A stretch of DNA of 38,060 nucleotides, from IMG/VR virus record IMGVR_UViG_3300015241_000024, positions 1 to 38,060 of that record, one strand, 5' to 3'. The position numbers and the translations under genes were made by a program. Of this stretch, positions 1 to 8,900 are shown in pieces. Under the pieces are notes generated by a model. The model did no database searches, had not been told where the DNA came from, and saw only the letters and a program-made list of their open reading frames with translations. The stretch's first letter is position 1. Every line of letters begins with the position of its first letter. The stretch is from a virus.

Positions 1-292
1 CGGTCCCCTCGCGGAGCACCTTATACGCGAGCCCGCTGGCCGTTTTCTTCGCGTCGGCGGGCGGCGCCTTCACGTCGGGTGGGGGATGGCTCGGGATGGC
101 GATCAGCTCGACGTCGAAGACGAGCAATCCTTTCGGTTCGCGCTGACCTTTGTACGCGAGCGGCTCGGGAATCCAGAGTCGGCGCTTCTCCCCGTTGACC
201 ATCAGCTGCAGCCCTTCGCTGAAGCCGGCGATCACTTTGCCGACGCCGAATGTTTCCGGCTTCCCGCGCGCGACCGAGTCGGGTTTGGCAAG
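1..292 (-). CDS. Internal fragment of bacterial FKBP-type peptidyl-prolyl isomerase (truncated at both ends)
   Basis: Read leftward from about base 289, the frame gives an FKBP domain end: a VIAGFSEGLQLMVNGEKRR stretch, then WIPEPLAYKGQ and GLLVFDVELIAIP, followed by a proline/alanine linker (PPPDVKAPPADAKKT) and SGLAYKVLREGT, which looks like the start of a second FKBP domain. FKBPs speed up prolyl cis-trans isomerisation in protein folding. The tandem-domain arrangement with this linker is one I associate with myxobacteria. The fragment runs off base 1 and meets a stop (bases 293-295) on its other side, so neither a start nor an end is present. It lies antisense to, and interrupts, the phage portal gene. 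I infer a chimeric contig end or a real host-phage junction; it is not a functional gene here. Confidence 0.72.
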
Positions 293-297
293 TCACG

Positions 298-1581
298 TTA
301 GCGATTCCGGCGACTGATGACAGCGGCGGGGCCGAAATCGTCGCTCCACGACCAGTGTCGCGTGTGCGGCTCGTTGCGAGCTACCACCTTTGCGACAACG
401 AGGAGGCTCACGAAGACGACGAAGACCACGAGTGCACTGGCAGGCAAGCTATCTCGCTTGCGGGTGGCGAGGCGCTCGTTGTGGAACCCTGGAAGTACCT
501 CAAGTTCCCCTTCGTGGTGCTGAACTACCTCGACCCCATCACGGGCTACTGGGGCACGGGACTCGCGGAGATTCTCGAGCCGTGGCAGATGGCCATTACC
601 GAGCAATTCGAGAAGGTCCAGGAGGGACATCGGATGCTCGGCGGCGGGATGATATTCACGCAAAAGGGCTCCGATGTGACCCCGGCGGATTTCACAAACA
701 CGTCCGTGCCCATCATCGAGTACACGGGTGCCGCACCAACTGTCGAGACATTTCCTCCGGTGCACCCTTCGGTCTATCAGCGTGAGCGGGACTTGCCGCA
801 GGACGCACTTGGGGAAGTTGGCTTGACAATGACATCTGTCCAGGGGCAGAAGCAGCCTGGCGTCGATTCAGGCATCGGCATTCAGACGCTGGACGACATC
901 GAGGACGAGCGGCACATCATCTTCGGGCGCGCGTACGAAGCGGGCTGTGTCGAGATGGCCGAATGGTTCATCGAGCTCGAACGCGAGATAGCGGAGGAGA
1001 AGGGCGAGTCAGCGGTGAGCGTGCCCATGAAGGGCGGCTTGCTCCCGCTCAAGTGGGCGGATGTCTCGCTCGACGACTTCCAGCTGCGCGTCTTCCCGAC
1101 GAGCATCTTGCCGCAACAGCTCGATCAGAAGCTCAAATTCCTGAACTACTTGTTCGACAAGCAGCTTATCGACCGGTCGATGTTTATGCAGCTTTTGGGC
1201 GGTCCGGACGCCCAAATGGAGCTAGATGTCGAGACATCTGATAGGCTGGCCATCGACGAGCAGATCGAAGCGGTGCTCGATGCTGAGACGGCGAAGGCGC
1301 TGGACGATGCCATGACGCAAGCCACGCCGAGCGCGTTCGTTGACTTGGCCTGGTACCAGAAACGTGCGCAGCAGCGCTACAACGCCGCGCGCATCCAGGG
1401 CTGCGAAGAAGCAAACCTGCAAGGCATGCGCGACATCATGTCGATGTGCGATGCCGAGATTGCGAAAATGAACCCGCCCGCGCCCCCTGGGCCTCCGCCT
1501 GGCCCTCCGGGACCTCCGGGGCCAATGGGTGGCGCCCCGCCTCCCGGACCACCCGCCAACCTGCCGATAGGAAATGCATGA
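298..1581 (+). CDS. Portal protein, C-terminal part (continues from 37407-38060)
   Basis: The dodecameric portal sits at one capsid vertex, is the channel for DNA packaging and ejection, and joins head to tail. The recognisable part contains VVEPWKYLKFPFVVLNYLDP and YWGTGLAEILEPWQ, followed by a helical region typical of podovirus-type portals, and lies directly upstream of scaffold and capsid genes. Bases 298-1581 are open in frame 1. The frame continues open up to base 199, but bases before about 293 match an FKBP gene on the other strand, so I start the phage part near 298; no true start codon exists here. Joined to the 218 codons at 37407-38060 it would make about 645 residues, normal for portals. 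The C-terminus is odd: about 27 residues of Pro-Pro-Gly-rich, collagen-like sequence (bases about 1474-1560). It overlaps the scaffold start by ATGA. Confidence 0.85.
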   Translation, partial: LAIPATDDSGGAEIVAPRPVSRVRLVASYHLCDNEEAHEDDEDHECTGRQAISLAGGEALVVEPWKYLKFPFVVLNYLDPITGYWGTGLAEILEPWQMAITEQFEKVQEGHRMLGGGMIFTQKGSDVTPADFTNTSVPIIEYTGAAPTVETFPPVHPSVYQRERDLPQDALGEVGLTMTSVQGQKQPGVDSGIGIQTLDDIEDERHIIFGRAYEAGCVEMAEWFIELEREIAEEKGESAVSVPMKGGLLPLKWADVSLDDFQLRVFPTSILPQQLDQKLKFLNYLFDKQLIDRSMFMQLLGGPDAQMELDVETSDRLAIDEQIEAVLDAETAKALDDAMTQATPSAFVDLAWYQKRAQQRYNAARIQGCEEANLQGMRDIMSMCDAEIAKMNPPAPPGPPPGPPGPPGPMGGAPPPGPPANLPIGNA

Positions 1582-2486
1582 GCACGACAACGTCTGGACA
1601 GCTTCTATCCCAAATGGATGCGCGCGTAGCCTCGATTCTCGAGGAGACGGCTGCCGAAGAACCGCCGGTCGAAGAGAAGGAGACTCTCGCCGAGACGCCG
1701 GCGGCGAAGGAGGTAGCTGCCGAGGAGGCCGACCCCAAGGCCAAGCGCATCGAGCGGCTGGCCGAGCTCGAACGGAAGCAGCAGGGCAAGCGCCGGGCGA
1801 AGAGTGCAAAGGAGCAAGAGCTCGCGGCTCGCGAACAGCAGCTCCAGGTCTACGAGCAACACCTCAAGTCGAAGGATTCGGTTTGGGAGGACCCGATTGG
1901 TGTGCTCGACATGCTCGAGCAGAAGGTCGGCCCGGAGAAGCTGGTCGAGTGGCTAAGTTCAGCCAAAGACCCGGCAAAGCTCGCGGCCCGCGAGGCGAAG
2001 AAGGACCTCGGGCCCATCATGCAGGAGCTTGAAAATATCAAAGCGCAGCTCCAAAAGTCGCAATTCAAAGAGCAAGAAGCTGCGGTCCACGAGCAATTCG
2101 CGGGCATCGTTGCCGAATTCGCAGACGGCGATGCGAAGCTTACGGCGAAGGCGCTCAAGAAGAACAAGGCAGCGGTCATCAAACGTGGCAACGCCATTTC
2201 CGATAGCCTTGCACATCGCAAAATAAAGCATAATCTGTACGACATCGTGAAGCTTTTGGAAGAAGAGTTCCAAGAAGCTCAAGATCTGCTCAAAGAAGAA
2301 GAGCAGGAAGTTACCGAAGAAGAAGAGACGAAGTCCACGACCACGACCGCCAAAGACAAGGCGAAGAGCATCACGAATCGCGAAGCGTCTACGAGAACGG
2401 GCATCGTTCCCACTGGTGGGAAGCTGCTGCCGTTTCACGAACGCGTCGCGCAAGCTGCTCGCGTCATGCGGAAGATGCCGCAATGA
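1578..2486 (+). CDS. Scaffolding-like head assembly protein
   Basis: Scaffolds line the inside of the procapsid and leave before DNA fills the head. This 302-residue product is highly charged, with long Glu/Lys/Gln helical stretches (an ERLAELERKQQGKRRAKSAKEQELAAREQQ-type coiled coil, residues about 60-100) and a very acidic patch near residues 235-255. It has no enzymatic motif. Its place between portal and major capsid is the usual place for a scaffold gene. I chose ATG 1578, which overlaps the portal stop (ATGA), over the longer frame opening at 1446. The function is inferred from position and composition. Confidence 0.72.
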   Translation: MSTTTSGQLLSQMDARVASILEETAAEEPPVEEKETLAETPAAKEVAAEEADPKAKRIERLAELERKQQGKRRAKSAKEQELAAREQQLQVYEQHLKSKDSVWEDPIGVLDMLEQKVGPEKLVEWLSSAKDPAKLAAREAKKDLGPIMQELENIKAQLQKSQFKEQEAAVHEQFAGIVAEFADGDAKLTAKALKKNKAAVIKRGNAISDSLAHRKIKHNLYDIVKLLEEEFQEAQDLLKEEEQEVTEEEETKSTTTTAKDKAKSITNREASTRTGIVPTGGKLLPFHERVAQAARVMRKMPQ

Positions 2487-2507
2487 TGGCGCGTGTCGAG
2501 GGTCTAA

Positions 2508-3797
2508 ATGGCTACGCCGCTTCAGGCATACGTGTGGAAACTTGGCCGGGAAATCTGGCCTCAAAATGCAATCATCGAGGAACTGTACGCTGAAGCTCCC
2601 ACCTTGGGTTTGCTGCCCAAGGATACGGACTTCAACGAGGATGTTCGGCATATCGTAGTCGGAACTGGCATGCCTCAGGGTGTCGGTCCGAACTTCCAGT
2701 TCGCAAAACAGAACAAGACGCCATCGAAGGCGGTCCGCTTCGACATCGTGGCGCAAACCTACTACGCGCTGTTCTCGATCGACGGGCGCGTGCTGCGCCA
2801 GGCGAAGAAGGACAAGGCGGTCATCGTCAAGCCGTTCGCGCGCGAGTCGCGGAACGCGGTGCTTCAGTGGAAGCGCGACATCAGCTCGTACTTGTTCGGC
2901 AACGGCGGTGGATCGGTGGGCCAGCTGGCTTCGGGCACCACGCTCACCGGGCAGACGTTTGTGTTGCGCGACACGTCCAAGGTCCGCTTCTACCAGGAGG
3001 ACATGGTTCTGACCACCTGCACGGGCTCGGACGGCTCGGTGGCGGGCACTATCAACGCCGGACAGCTCACCGTCGACAAGGTCGTGCGCTCGGGCCCCAA
3101 CAAGGGCACCATCACGGTGCGCGAGGCCTCTCTCTCGATTGGTATCCCGGCCATCACCACCAACGACTTCATCTTCCGTCAGGGTGTCTTCGCAAACGTG
3201 CTTCACGGCCTACGTGCGTGGATTACGCCGGCCGACCCTGGCGCGGCGGACCCGCTCACCGGCCTAACGGTGCCGACGGCGTTCCTCGGCGCTGCGGACC
3301 GCACGAAGGATCCGGAACGTTACGCAGGCATCCGAATCAACGGCACTGCGGCCGGCGGCGTGCTCCAGGCGGGCATCAATGCGGCCTCGGCGCTCGTCGA
3401 TGCGAGCGGTAAACCGGACACGTGGATCATGTCCACGACCGAGTGGTTGCAGCTGCAAATCGAGCTCTCCCAGGCGGGAAAGCTTATCTACCAGACCACG
3501 CCGTCGGCTGGCGTTGGCAAGTACATGCCGGGCATGTCCTACGACGCCATCGTGGTCAAGGGACCGCGCGGCGACATCCGCGTGATTGCAGATCCGGATT
3601 GCCCCGTGGGGCGCAGCTGGATGCTCCAGCTGGACACCTGGACGTTCGCGAGCACGAACGAGATGGTCTCCCTCATCGAAAGCCCGATGATGGAAGAAAA
3701 CCAGGATTCGTGGGAGAGCCGTTTCGTGGGAGACGATGAAGTCTACTGCGAAGCACCCTCCTTCAACGCAACCATTCAGCACACGGCGGGAGCCTGA
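2508..3797 (+). CDS. Major capsid protein
   Basis: This 429-residue protein is the expected size and position for the shell protein, after portal and scaffold. The N-terminus (MATPLQAYVWKLGREIWPQN) and the middle (FDIVAQTYYALFSIDGRVLR, then RDISSYLFGNGGG) are typical of phage coat proteins, and the Gly/Ala/Thr-rich body fits an HK97-like fold, although the fold itself cannot be read from sequence alone. The start is ATG 2508, preceded by a weak GAGGG ribosome site, 22 bases after the scaffold stop. The only gene in the head block with a visible gap before it, it may be translated independently and strongly. Confidence 0.83.
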   Translation: MATPLQAYVWKLGREIWPQNAIIEELYAEAPTLGLLPKDTDFNEDVRHIVVGTGMPQGVGPNFQFAKQNKTPSKAVRFDIVAQTYYALFSIDGRVLRQAKKDKAVIVKPFARESRNAVLQWKRDISSYLFGNGGGSVGQLASGTTLTGQTFVLRDTSKVRFYQEDMVLTTCTGSDGSVAGTINAGQLTVDKVVRSGPNKGTITVREASLSIGIPAITTNDFIFRQGVFANVLHGLRAWITPADPGAADPLTGLTVPTAFLGAADRTKDPERYAGIRINGTAAGGVLQAGINAASALVDASGKPDTWIMSTTEWLQLQIELSQAGKLIYQTTPSAGVGKYMPGMSYDAIVVKGPRGDIRVIADPDCPVGRSWMLQLDTWTFASTNEMVSLIESPMMEENQDSWESRFVGDDEVYCEAPSFNATIQHTAGA

Positions 3798-3800
3798 GCC

Positions 3801-4283
3801 ATGAGTGATGTAGCTAAATTGATTGGAGCAGAGGTCGGGAGCAATTCGGACCTCATCAACGATGACGTGCGCAGCACGTTTCGCGAGACGTATGTGGCGC
3901 AGATTGCCAACAGCGTTGCTGGTACGGCGGTAACCGAATCGGTCATCGACCACGTGCGCCGCTCCTGCTATGTGAGGGGCATCAGTATCACGGCGCCCAT
4001 CGCGGTCACGGGCGACAACACAAACAATGCGGTCATCACGGTGGCCAAACGCACGGGCGCGGGTGCGCAGACCGTCATCGCGGCGTTCACAACCAACGTG
4101 GCGGGTGGAAACTTGGTGGCTTTCGTGCCGCTCAAGCTGCCCGCCAGCGCGTTCACCCCGGCCAACGTGCAGCTCGCGGTGGATGACGTGCTCACCGTCG
4201 CCATCGCCAAGGGCGGCACCGGCGTTGCGCTGTCCGCAGCGACTTCGTGGTTCACGGTCGACGTGGACATCGAGAGGAACTGA
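3801..4283 (+). CDS. Head-associated structural protein, unknown
   Basis: The 160-residue product starts at ATG 3801, three bases after the capsid gene stop, and its stop overlaps the next ATG (TGATG). It is rich in Val, Thr, Ala and Asn with a predicted beta pattern (GISITAPIAVTGDNTNNAVI, then LVAFVPLKLPASAF). It shows no signal peptide or catalytic motif. Composition and position directly after the capsid gene suggest a decoration or cement protein, but I do not recognise the family. Confidence 0.6.
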   Translation: MSDVAKLIGAEVGSNSDLINDDVRSTFRETYVAQIANSVAGTAVTESVIDHVRRSCYVRGISITAPIAVTGDNTNNAVITVAKRTGAGAQTVIAAFTTNVAGGNLVAFVPLKLPASAFTPANVQLAVDDVLTVAIAKGGTGVALSAATSWFTVDVDIERN

Positions 4284-4663
4284 TGCAAGCGCCTCTCTCA
4301 ATGGGTCGCAGGGCCAACCCTGGCACGGTGGGCTGCGATTACAAAATCACCATCGGCACCACGGGTGCGGTCGCGAAGGTCAGAGGCATGTGGTTGAAGG
4401 ACAGCGCACCACCCGTTCGCCAGTCGGCAGGGCAGTACCTGATGACCTTCGATCGCACGCCGAAGGAACTGGTTTGCTGGACATCGTCGATGCTCCAGCA
4501 GGGCACGGAAATTCTGGAGCCAGTTGTATTGACAGATACGACGAACACGAACGGACAGTTGGTTTTTCAGACCCGTAACGGGTCTGGCTCACCAACCGAT
4601 CCGACCAGTGGAGATATCATCTACATCAGCATCGTGTTCGACGAGCAAGGGTTGCAATTCTGA
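4283..4663 (+). CDS. Small head/structural protein, unknown
   Basis: This 126-residue protein begins at ATG 4283, overlapping the previous stop (TGATG), with a GAGAGGA ribosome site just upstream; an earlier GTG at 4247 has no such site. It looks beta-rich (PGTVGCDYKITIGTTGAV near the start, GDIIYISIVFDEQGL at the end). A copy of the repeated 9-mer GTATTGACA lies inside it at 4526-4534, encoding Val-Leu-Thr with codons unlike its neighbours. The role is probably structural, by position only. Confidence 0.58.
   Translation: MQAPLSMGRRANPGTVGCDYKITIGTTGAVAKVRGMWLKDSAPPVRQSAGQYLMTFDRTPKELVCWTSSMLQQGTEILEPVVLTDTTNTNGQLVFQTRNGSGSPTDPTSGDIIYISIVFDEQGLQF
4526..4534 (+). repeat. GTATTGACA motif copy
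   Basis: Exact 9-mer, in frame as Val-Leu-Thr within the gene at 4283. Confidence 0.7.
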
Positions 4664-4887
4664 TGGCCCGCTCGCTCAAAGGTCTGGCCCTTCTCGTCGG
4701 GAAGGGCCCGAAGGATGATGAAGAGGAGGCTCCCCCGGACAGCGAAGAGGGGGAGGGTGGTGGCGACGAAGACTCCTACCTCAAGGAGGCTTTCTCCGCG
4801 GCAAAAGAAGACGACGAAGATGGCTTCATGACCGCCATGAAGGGCGCGATTCGCGCTTGTATTGACAGCTACGGCGGAGGAAAGTAG
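4663..4887 (+). CDS. Small acidic protein, unknown
   Basis: A 74-residue product coupled to the previous gene by a TGATG overlap. The middle is strongly acidic and glycine-rich (residues about 16-36, mostly Asp/Glu), followed by a helical C-terminal part ending in SYGGGK. I recognise no family. Such acidic small proteins in head operons may act as assembly helpers, but nothing here proves it. A GTATTGACA copy overlaps its last codons (4859-4867), 24 bases before the next gene. Confidence 0.5.
   Translation: MARSLKGLALLVGKGPKDDEEEAPPDSEEGEGGGDEDSYLKEAFSAAKEDDEDGFMTAMKGAIRACIDSYGGGK
4859..4867 (+). repeat. GTATTGACA motif copy
   Basis: Exact 9-mer at the end of the acidic gene, 24 bases before the adaptor ATG at 4891. 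Confidence 0.7.
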
Positions 4888-4890
4888 TCG

Positions 4891-5601
4891 ATGCGACTTG
4901 TAACTCAGCTCCAGTTGCGGACACGGGTCCGGCGCCGGTGCGACATTGAGAGCGAGGTGGCTCGGTTTCCGGACCTGGAGCTGAACGACTACATCAATGA
5001 GGGCCTGGCGCAGTTGCAAGTCGAGCTTATCAAGATGCGTGGGCAGGGCTACCTGGAGACATCGTCGACCATCACGACGGTGTCGAACCAGGAGCTCTAT
5101 GCCCTGCCCACGACGTTTCTGGAGCTGACGAAGGTATTCTATCTTCAGGATGGCCGCGAGCGCGTTTTGCGCATCTACGAGCAGTTCGAGACCGACGGGC
5201 TCGTCGAGCCACGCGTTTGGGATTGGGTGAGCGATCCGGGCTATCGTATTGTGGGCGACAGCATTTCGTTCCGGCCGAGGCCGCAGGGCATCTACACGGT
5301 CACCATCAATTTCATCCCGGCATCGCGAACCCTCATCTCGGACAGCGACACGTTCGATGGGCTTGATGGGTTCGAAGAATTTGTGGTGTGCTGGGCGAGC
5401 AAGTTGGTCGCCATCAAGCAGGGAGACGATCAACGCATGGCGATGGCCAGCCAGCTGGCAGGGGAGGCCAAACAGCGTCTCGAGGCCATCCAGGGCGACC
5501 GCAACGCCGCGGAGGCGCCGCACATGGTGGACGTTCGAGGAGACAAGTGGTGGTTGGGTGGTCGACGCGGCTTCGGCCGCCGGAGGTTCCCGCTCCCATG
5601 A
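4891..5601 (+). CDS. Head-tail adaptor / connector protein
   Basis: The 236-residue product resembles the phage adaptor (head completion) proteins that bind under the portal in podoviruses: an N-terminal helical bundle (LRTRVRRRCDIESEVARFPD, then LELNDYINEGLAQLQVELIK), a beta-rich middle (QELYALPTTFLELTKVFYL, ISFRPRPQGIYTVTINFIP) and a C-terminal helix with LVAIKQGDDQRMAMASQLAG. The order portal-scaffold-capsid-adaptor-tail supports this. The last residues are Arg/Gly-rich. The stop overlaps the next ATG (ATGA at 5598). Confidence 0.7.
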   Translation: MRLVTQLQLRTRVRRRCDIESEVARFPDLELNDYINEGLAQLQVELIKMRGQGYLETSSTITTVSNQELYALPTTFLELTKVFYLQDGRERVLRIYEQFETDGLVEPRVWDWVSDPGYRIVGDSISFRPRPQGIYTVTINFIPASRTLISDSDTFDGLDGFEEFVVCWASKLVAIKQGDDQRMAMASQLAGEAKQRLEAIQGDRNAAEAPHMVDVRGDKWWLGGRRGFGRRRFPLP

Positions 5602-5915
5602 CCGTGCCCGTTACCAGGCTCCCGCAAGCCATTGAGCAGACCGATGACCGTCAGACGCTGGCCATGCAGGCAACGCAGCGTCGGACGCAGTTGGCGGTCA
5701 ATCAGCGCGGCGCCCCGCCAAACATCTTGGGACCGTTCACGTTCGCCATCGGGCAAGTGCAGGTCATCCAGCACAAGCTCGCGCGCCAACCGACGGAATG
5801 GTCCGTCATCGACGTCACGGGCGGCTACGGGCTGTTTCAACGCACCGCGTGGGACACGAACACCATCTCGATTCAGAGCTCCAACGCTTGCACGATTATG
5901 CTGAAGGTGGCTTAG
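5598..5915 (+). CDS. Small structural protein, unknown
   Basis: The 105-residue product starts at ATG 5598, inside the adaptor stop (ATGA). It has a polar N-terminal half and a beta-like second half (VQVIQHKLARQPTEWSVIDV, then a Tyr-Gly-Leu-Phe region and a hydrophobic end). Its size and place between adaptor and tail gene suggest a small tail or neck component, but I recognise no family. The next gene starts directly after its stop. Confidence 0.55.
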   Translation: MTVPVTRLPQAIEQTDDRQTLAMQATQRRTQLAVNQRGAPPNILGPFTFAIGQVQVIQHKLARQPTEWSVIDVTGGYGLFQRTAWDTNTISIQSSNACTIMLKVA

Positions 5916-8900
5916 ATGGCAACGGGCGCGCAGAAGACAACGCAGACCATGCAGGTCACGTTCGACTCGGGGATGGATCAGCGCACGCACCCGCGCCAAA
6001 CGCAGGCGGGTGCGCAGGTGCTGGAAGCGGTGAACGTTCGCTACAACAAAATCGGTGGCGTCGAGAAACGTCCGGGCATCTCCAATCTCACGAACTTTTT
6101 TGCGAACACATCTCGCGCCTTCTCCGCTGGTGTACAGGGGAAGCTCATCGCCAACGAAAACGAGCTCATTGTCACGGATGGCTACCACATCGGTAGCCGT
6201 TCGATTGCGGCCGGCACGGGCCTAGCGCAATTCCTCATTGAGCGCGGGCTGGCGCCCGAAGCTGTCAGCAAACTGAGGCCAATAAGCTCATCTCAGTATC
6301 AGCTCTTCGGGCAGGATATCTGCTACTCACCTGATGGCTTGATTTTTCACGCATGGCTCATGGGTGCAAACCCCATGTTCGGCCCTTCAGCGCTGAATGA
6401 TGTCTATACAACTGTAGAAGACGCATCGACTGGATCGATGATTGTGTCTTCCGAATCCGAGGCCGGGACAGGGACTTGGTGGCCACCAAAACTCGTTGCT
6501 TGCGGCACGTCTGTCTATCTGATGTGGTGCGACAATACGCAAGGCACCGCTCCCTTTAATCTGTATTACAAAAAATGGGACCGCGTGAACATGGTTTGGG
6601 GCTCGCGGACAACCCTGCGCTCGGACTTGCAAGGTGACTTTGCGGTGTGCGCTTCGAATACGTTCATTTATCTTATTTGCAGTGCCTCCGGAACCGTGAA
6701 CGCCACGAAGTACAACACGTCACTCGCATCGGTGGCCACCACCAATTTGGAAGTTGTATCCGCTCCCAATTCGGTGAATGTCGGACTCGCAATATCTGCG
6801 CGTCACGATGACGCCATCACGTGGGCTGCCTACTGCCGACACAACACGTCCACCGGCTCCAATGCCGTGCGAGCGGTCGCCCTGGATGCGTCCCTGTCTA
6901 TGGCGTTCGCAGCGCCGTTCACAACCTACACCGGAACGTCCGCAGGTGGTATCCAACTTGTAGGTGTGGCGGTTGACGAGAATACGAATAACGGAATTTT
7001 TTCTATATCATCCTTCGCCAATTCAAAGCCGCTGAGCGTTTTTCCTGTTTACGATATCAACGCAAACGTTATCGGAAATGCATCCGCACCGAATCGTTCA
7101 GCATATTGGGTGGTCGCCGCCAGCAAGCCATTCGTCAGGGGGCTCGGGTCTTCTATTTCGCCCAAGCGCGCTTACGTGTTCGCATTGGTCGGGGGCGCCA
7201 TCGCCAATACGGCCAATGCGACCACGCCAGCACAATATACCCACATGTTGCTGGAGCTAGGTATTGACACCTCTCCCATCACATGGTCCCCGAGGCCCAT
7301 CACCTGGCAGGCACCAAGGTTCGCCGCCGTACCTCAATCTTTCTCTTCGGTATTGCCTTTGTGGGGTGTGCCGTCGACGGCAAACTTGGGGAATGGGTTC
7401 ATGGTGTGCGACGCCATCATCCGGCGAAACAATAGGCAAAGGGTGTCTCTGTCTTCTCATGTTATCGACTTCAATCCGCAGAACAGATTTTTGAATGCGC
7501 GTCTTGGACAGACCGTGTTCATGTCTCCCGGATTCTATTGGGATAAATCTCGTCTGGCCGAGGTCTCATTTTCATATTGGCCACAAGCGCTAGATTCCAC
7601 CGTTTCTCTCACTGGTGGGGCCCTGGCAAACGGCACGTATTTGTACCGTGCGCTGTACGAATTCGTAGATGCGAATGGGTTCGTGCATCAGTCGATTCCG
7701 AGTGATGCGATGTCAGTGGTCGTCGCTGGTGGCACTGGGATCGCATCAGTGACGCTTACGATTCCTGCATTGACAGTGACAGCGCGCCAGAATGCAGGCA
7801 ACAGCTTCACATCCGTTCGCATTGTATTGTATAGACAAGTGTCTTCCGGACCACTGTCCGGTACCTATCTTAGGCTGTTCTCTGAGGGTTTGGAGCCAAC
7901 AAACGATACAACGCAACAATACATCACTGTACTTGATAATGGCACTACGCTGATCGCCACTACAGCAACAGAGGAGCTCTATACGGATTCCGGAGTGTTC
8001 CCGAATGTCATGCCCTCGGGCTTCACGGCGTGCGTGACCTACAGGAATCGCATATGGGTCGCGTACGGGCACACGGTCAACTACTCGAAGTCGTTCGTCA
8101 CTGGCAGCACGGTCAACTTCACGGATGCCTTCGAGCTCCCCCTTGAGGAGAGCGGCGACATCACCGCCATGTGGGTGATGGACGATACGCTGTACATTTC
8201 CACGGAAAACAGGCTCTATTTTCTTCAGGCAAATGGCCCGAACGACTTCGGCCAGCAGAACGACGTTGACACGCCGAACCGCGTTGCAACGGACTTCGGA
8301 TGTATCGAGCCGCGCAGTGTGGTGGTGACGCAGGTGGGTACGCTGTACCAGTCGCGCGCGGGTATCCAATTGATGGATCGGAAACGTCAGGTGGCCGCCG
8401 AGCAAGCTGGCTCGCGTGTCCAGACGGACCTTGCGAACTTCCCCATCATCACGGGAACCAATATCCACCCCGACGGGCGCACCTGCGCGTTCGATTGCGG
8501 GAACACCGCGGGCACGCTCGGTGTTCGGTTGGTCTACGACTACGCCACCGACCGTTGGTCGCGAGACACCATTTTGTCTGCTGGTGACCAGTCGGGTTCG
8601 TACATTATCAGCGAGACGGTGGCGAATGGCATGCAATTCATGCTCGTCTCCAATGGTGTCAACGTGTCGAGCCGCGTCTTCTATGAGAACCCGGCCATCG
8701 GCTTGGATGATGGCGGATGGGTGACCATGTCGATCTCAATCGGCGAGGTGCACCCGCTCGGGCTCCAAGGAAACGTCTCGTTTGTAAAATGGACCGTCCA
8801 GCAAGCGCGCCTCGATGCGTACGGCGTGCTGGCCTCCTTCTTCAAGGATTACGAGGCGTCGCCGTACATGACCGCAGCGTTTACGGACGCCCAGATTGTG

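Noticed and set aside
1-297. FKBP segment as an intron, intein or useful insertion in the portal gene
   Set aside because: It lies in reverse orientation, matches a normal enzyme, and puts a stop at 196-198 in the portal frame; no self-splicing features are seen.
823-828. TTGACA in the portal gene as a promoter
   Set aside because: Not preceded by GTA, no -10, and inside a coding region with no gene start near it.
1446-1577. Upstream extension of the scaffold gene
   Set aside because: It reads the portal's Pro/Gly tail in another frame; ATG 1578 with ATGA coupling is the better start.
1959-3206. Long - strand open frame opposite scaffold and capsid genes
   Set aside because: Runs across two well-supported + strand genes and gives an unstructured, basic, low-complexity product.
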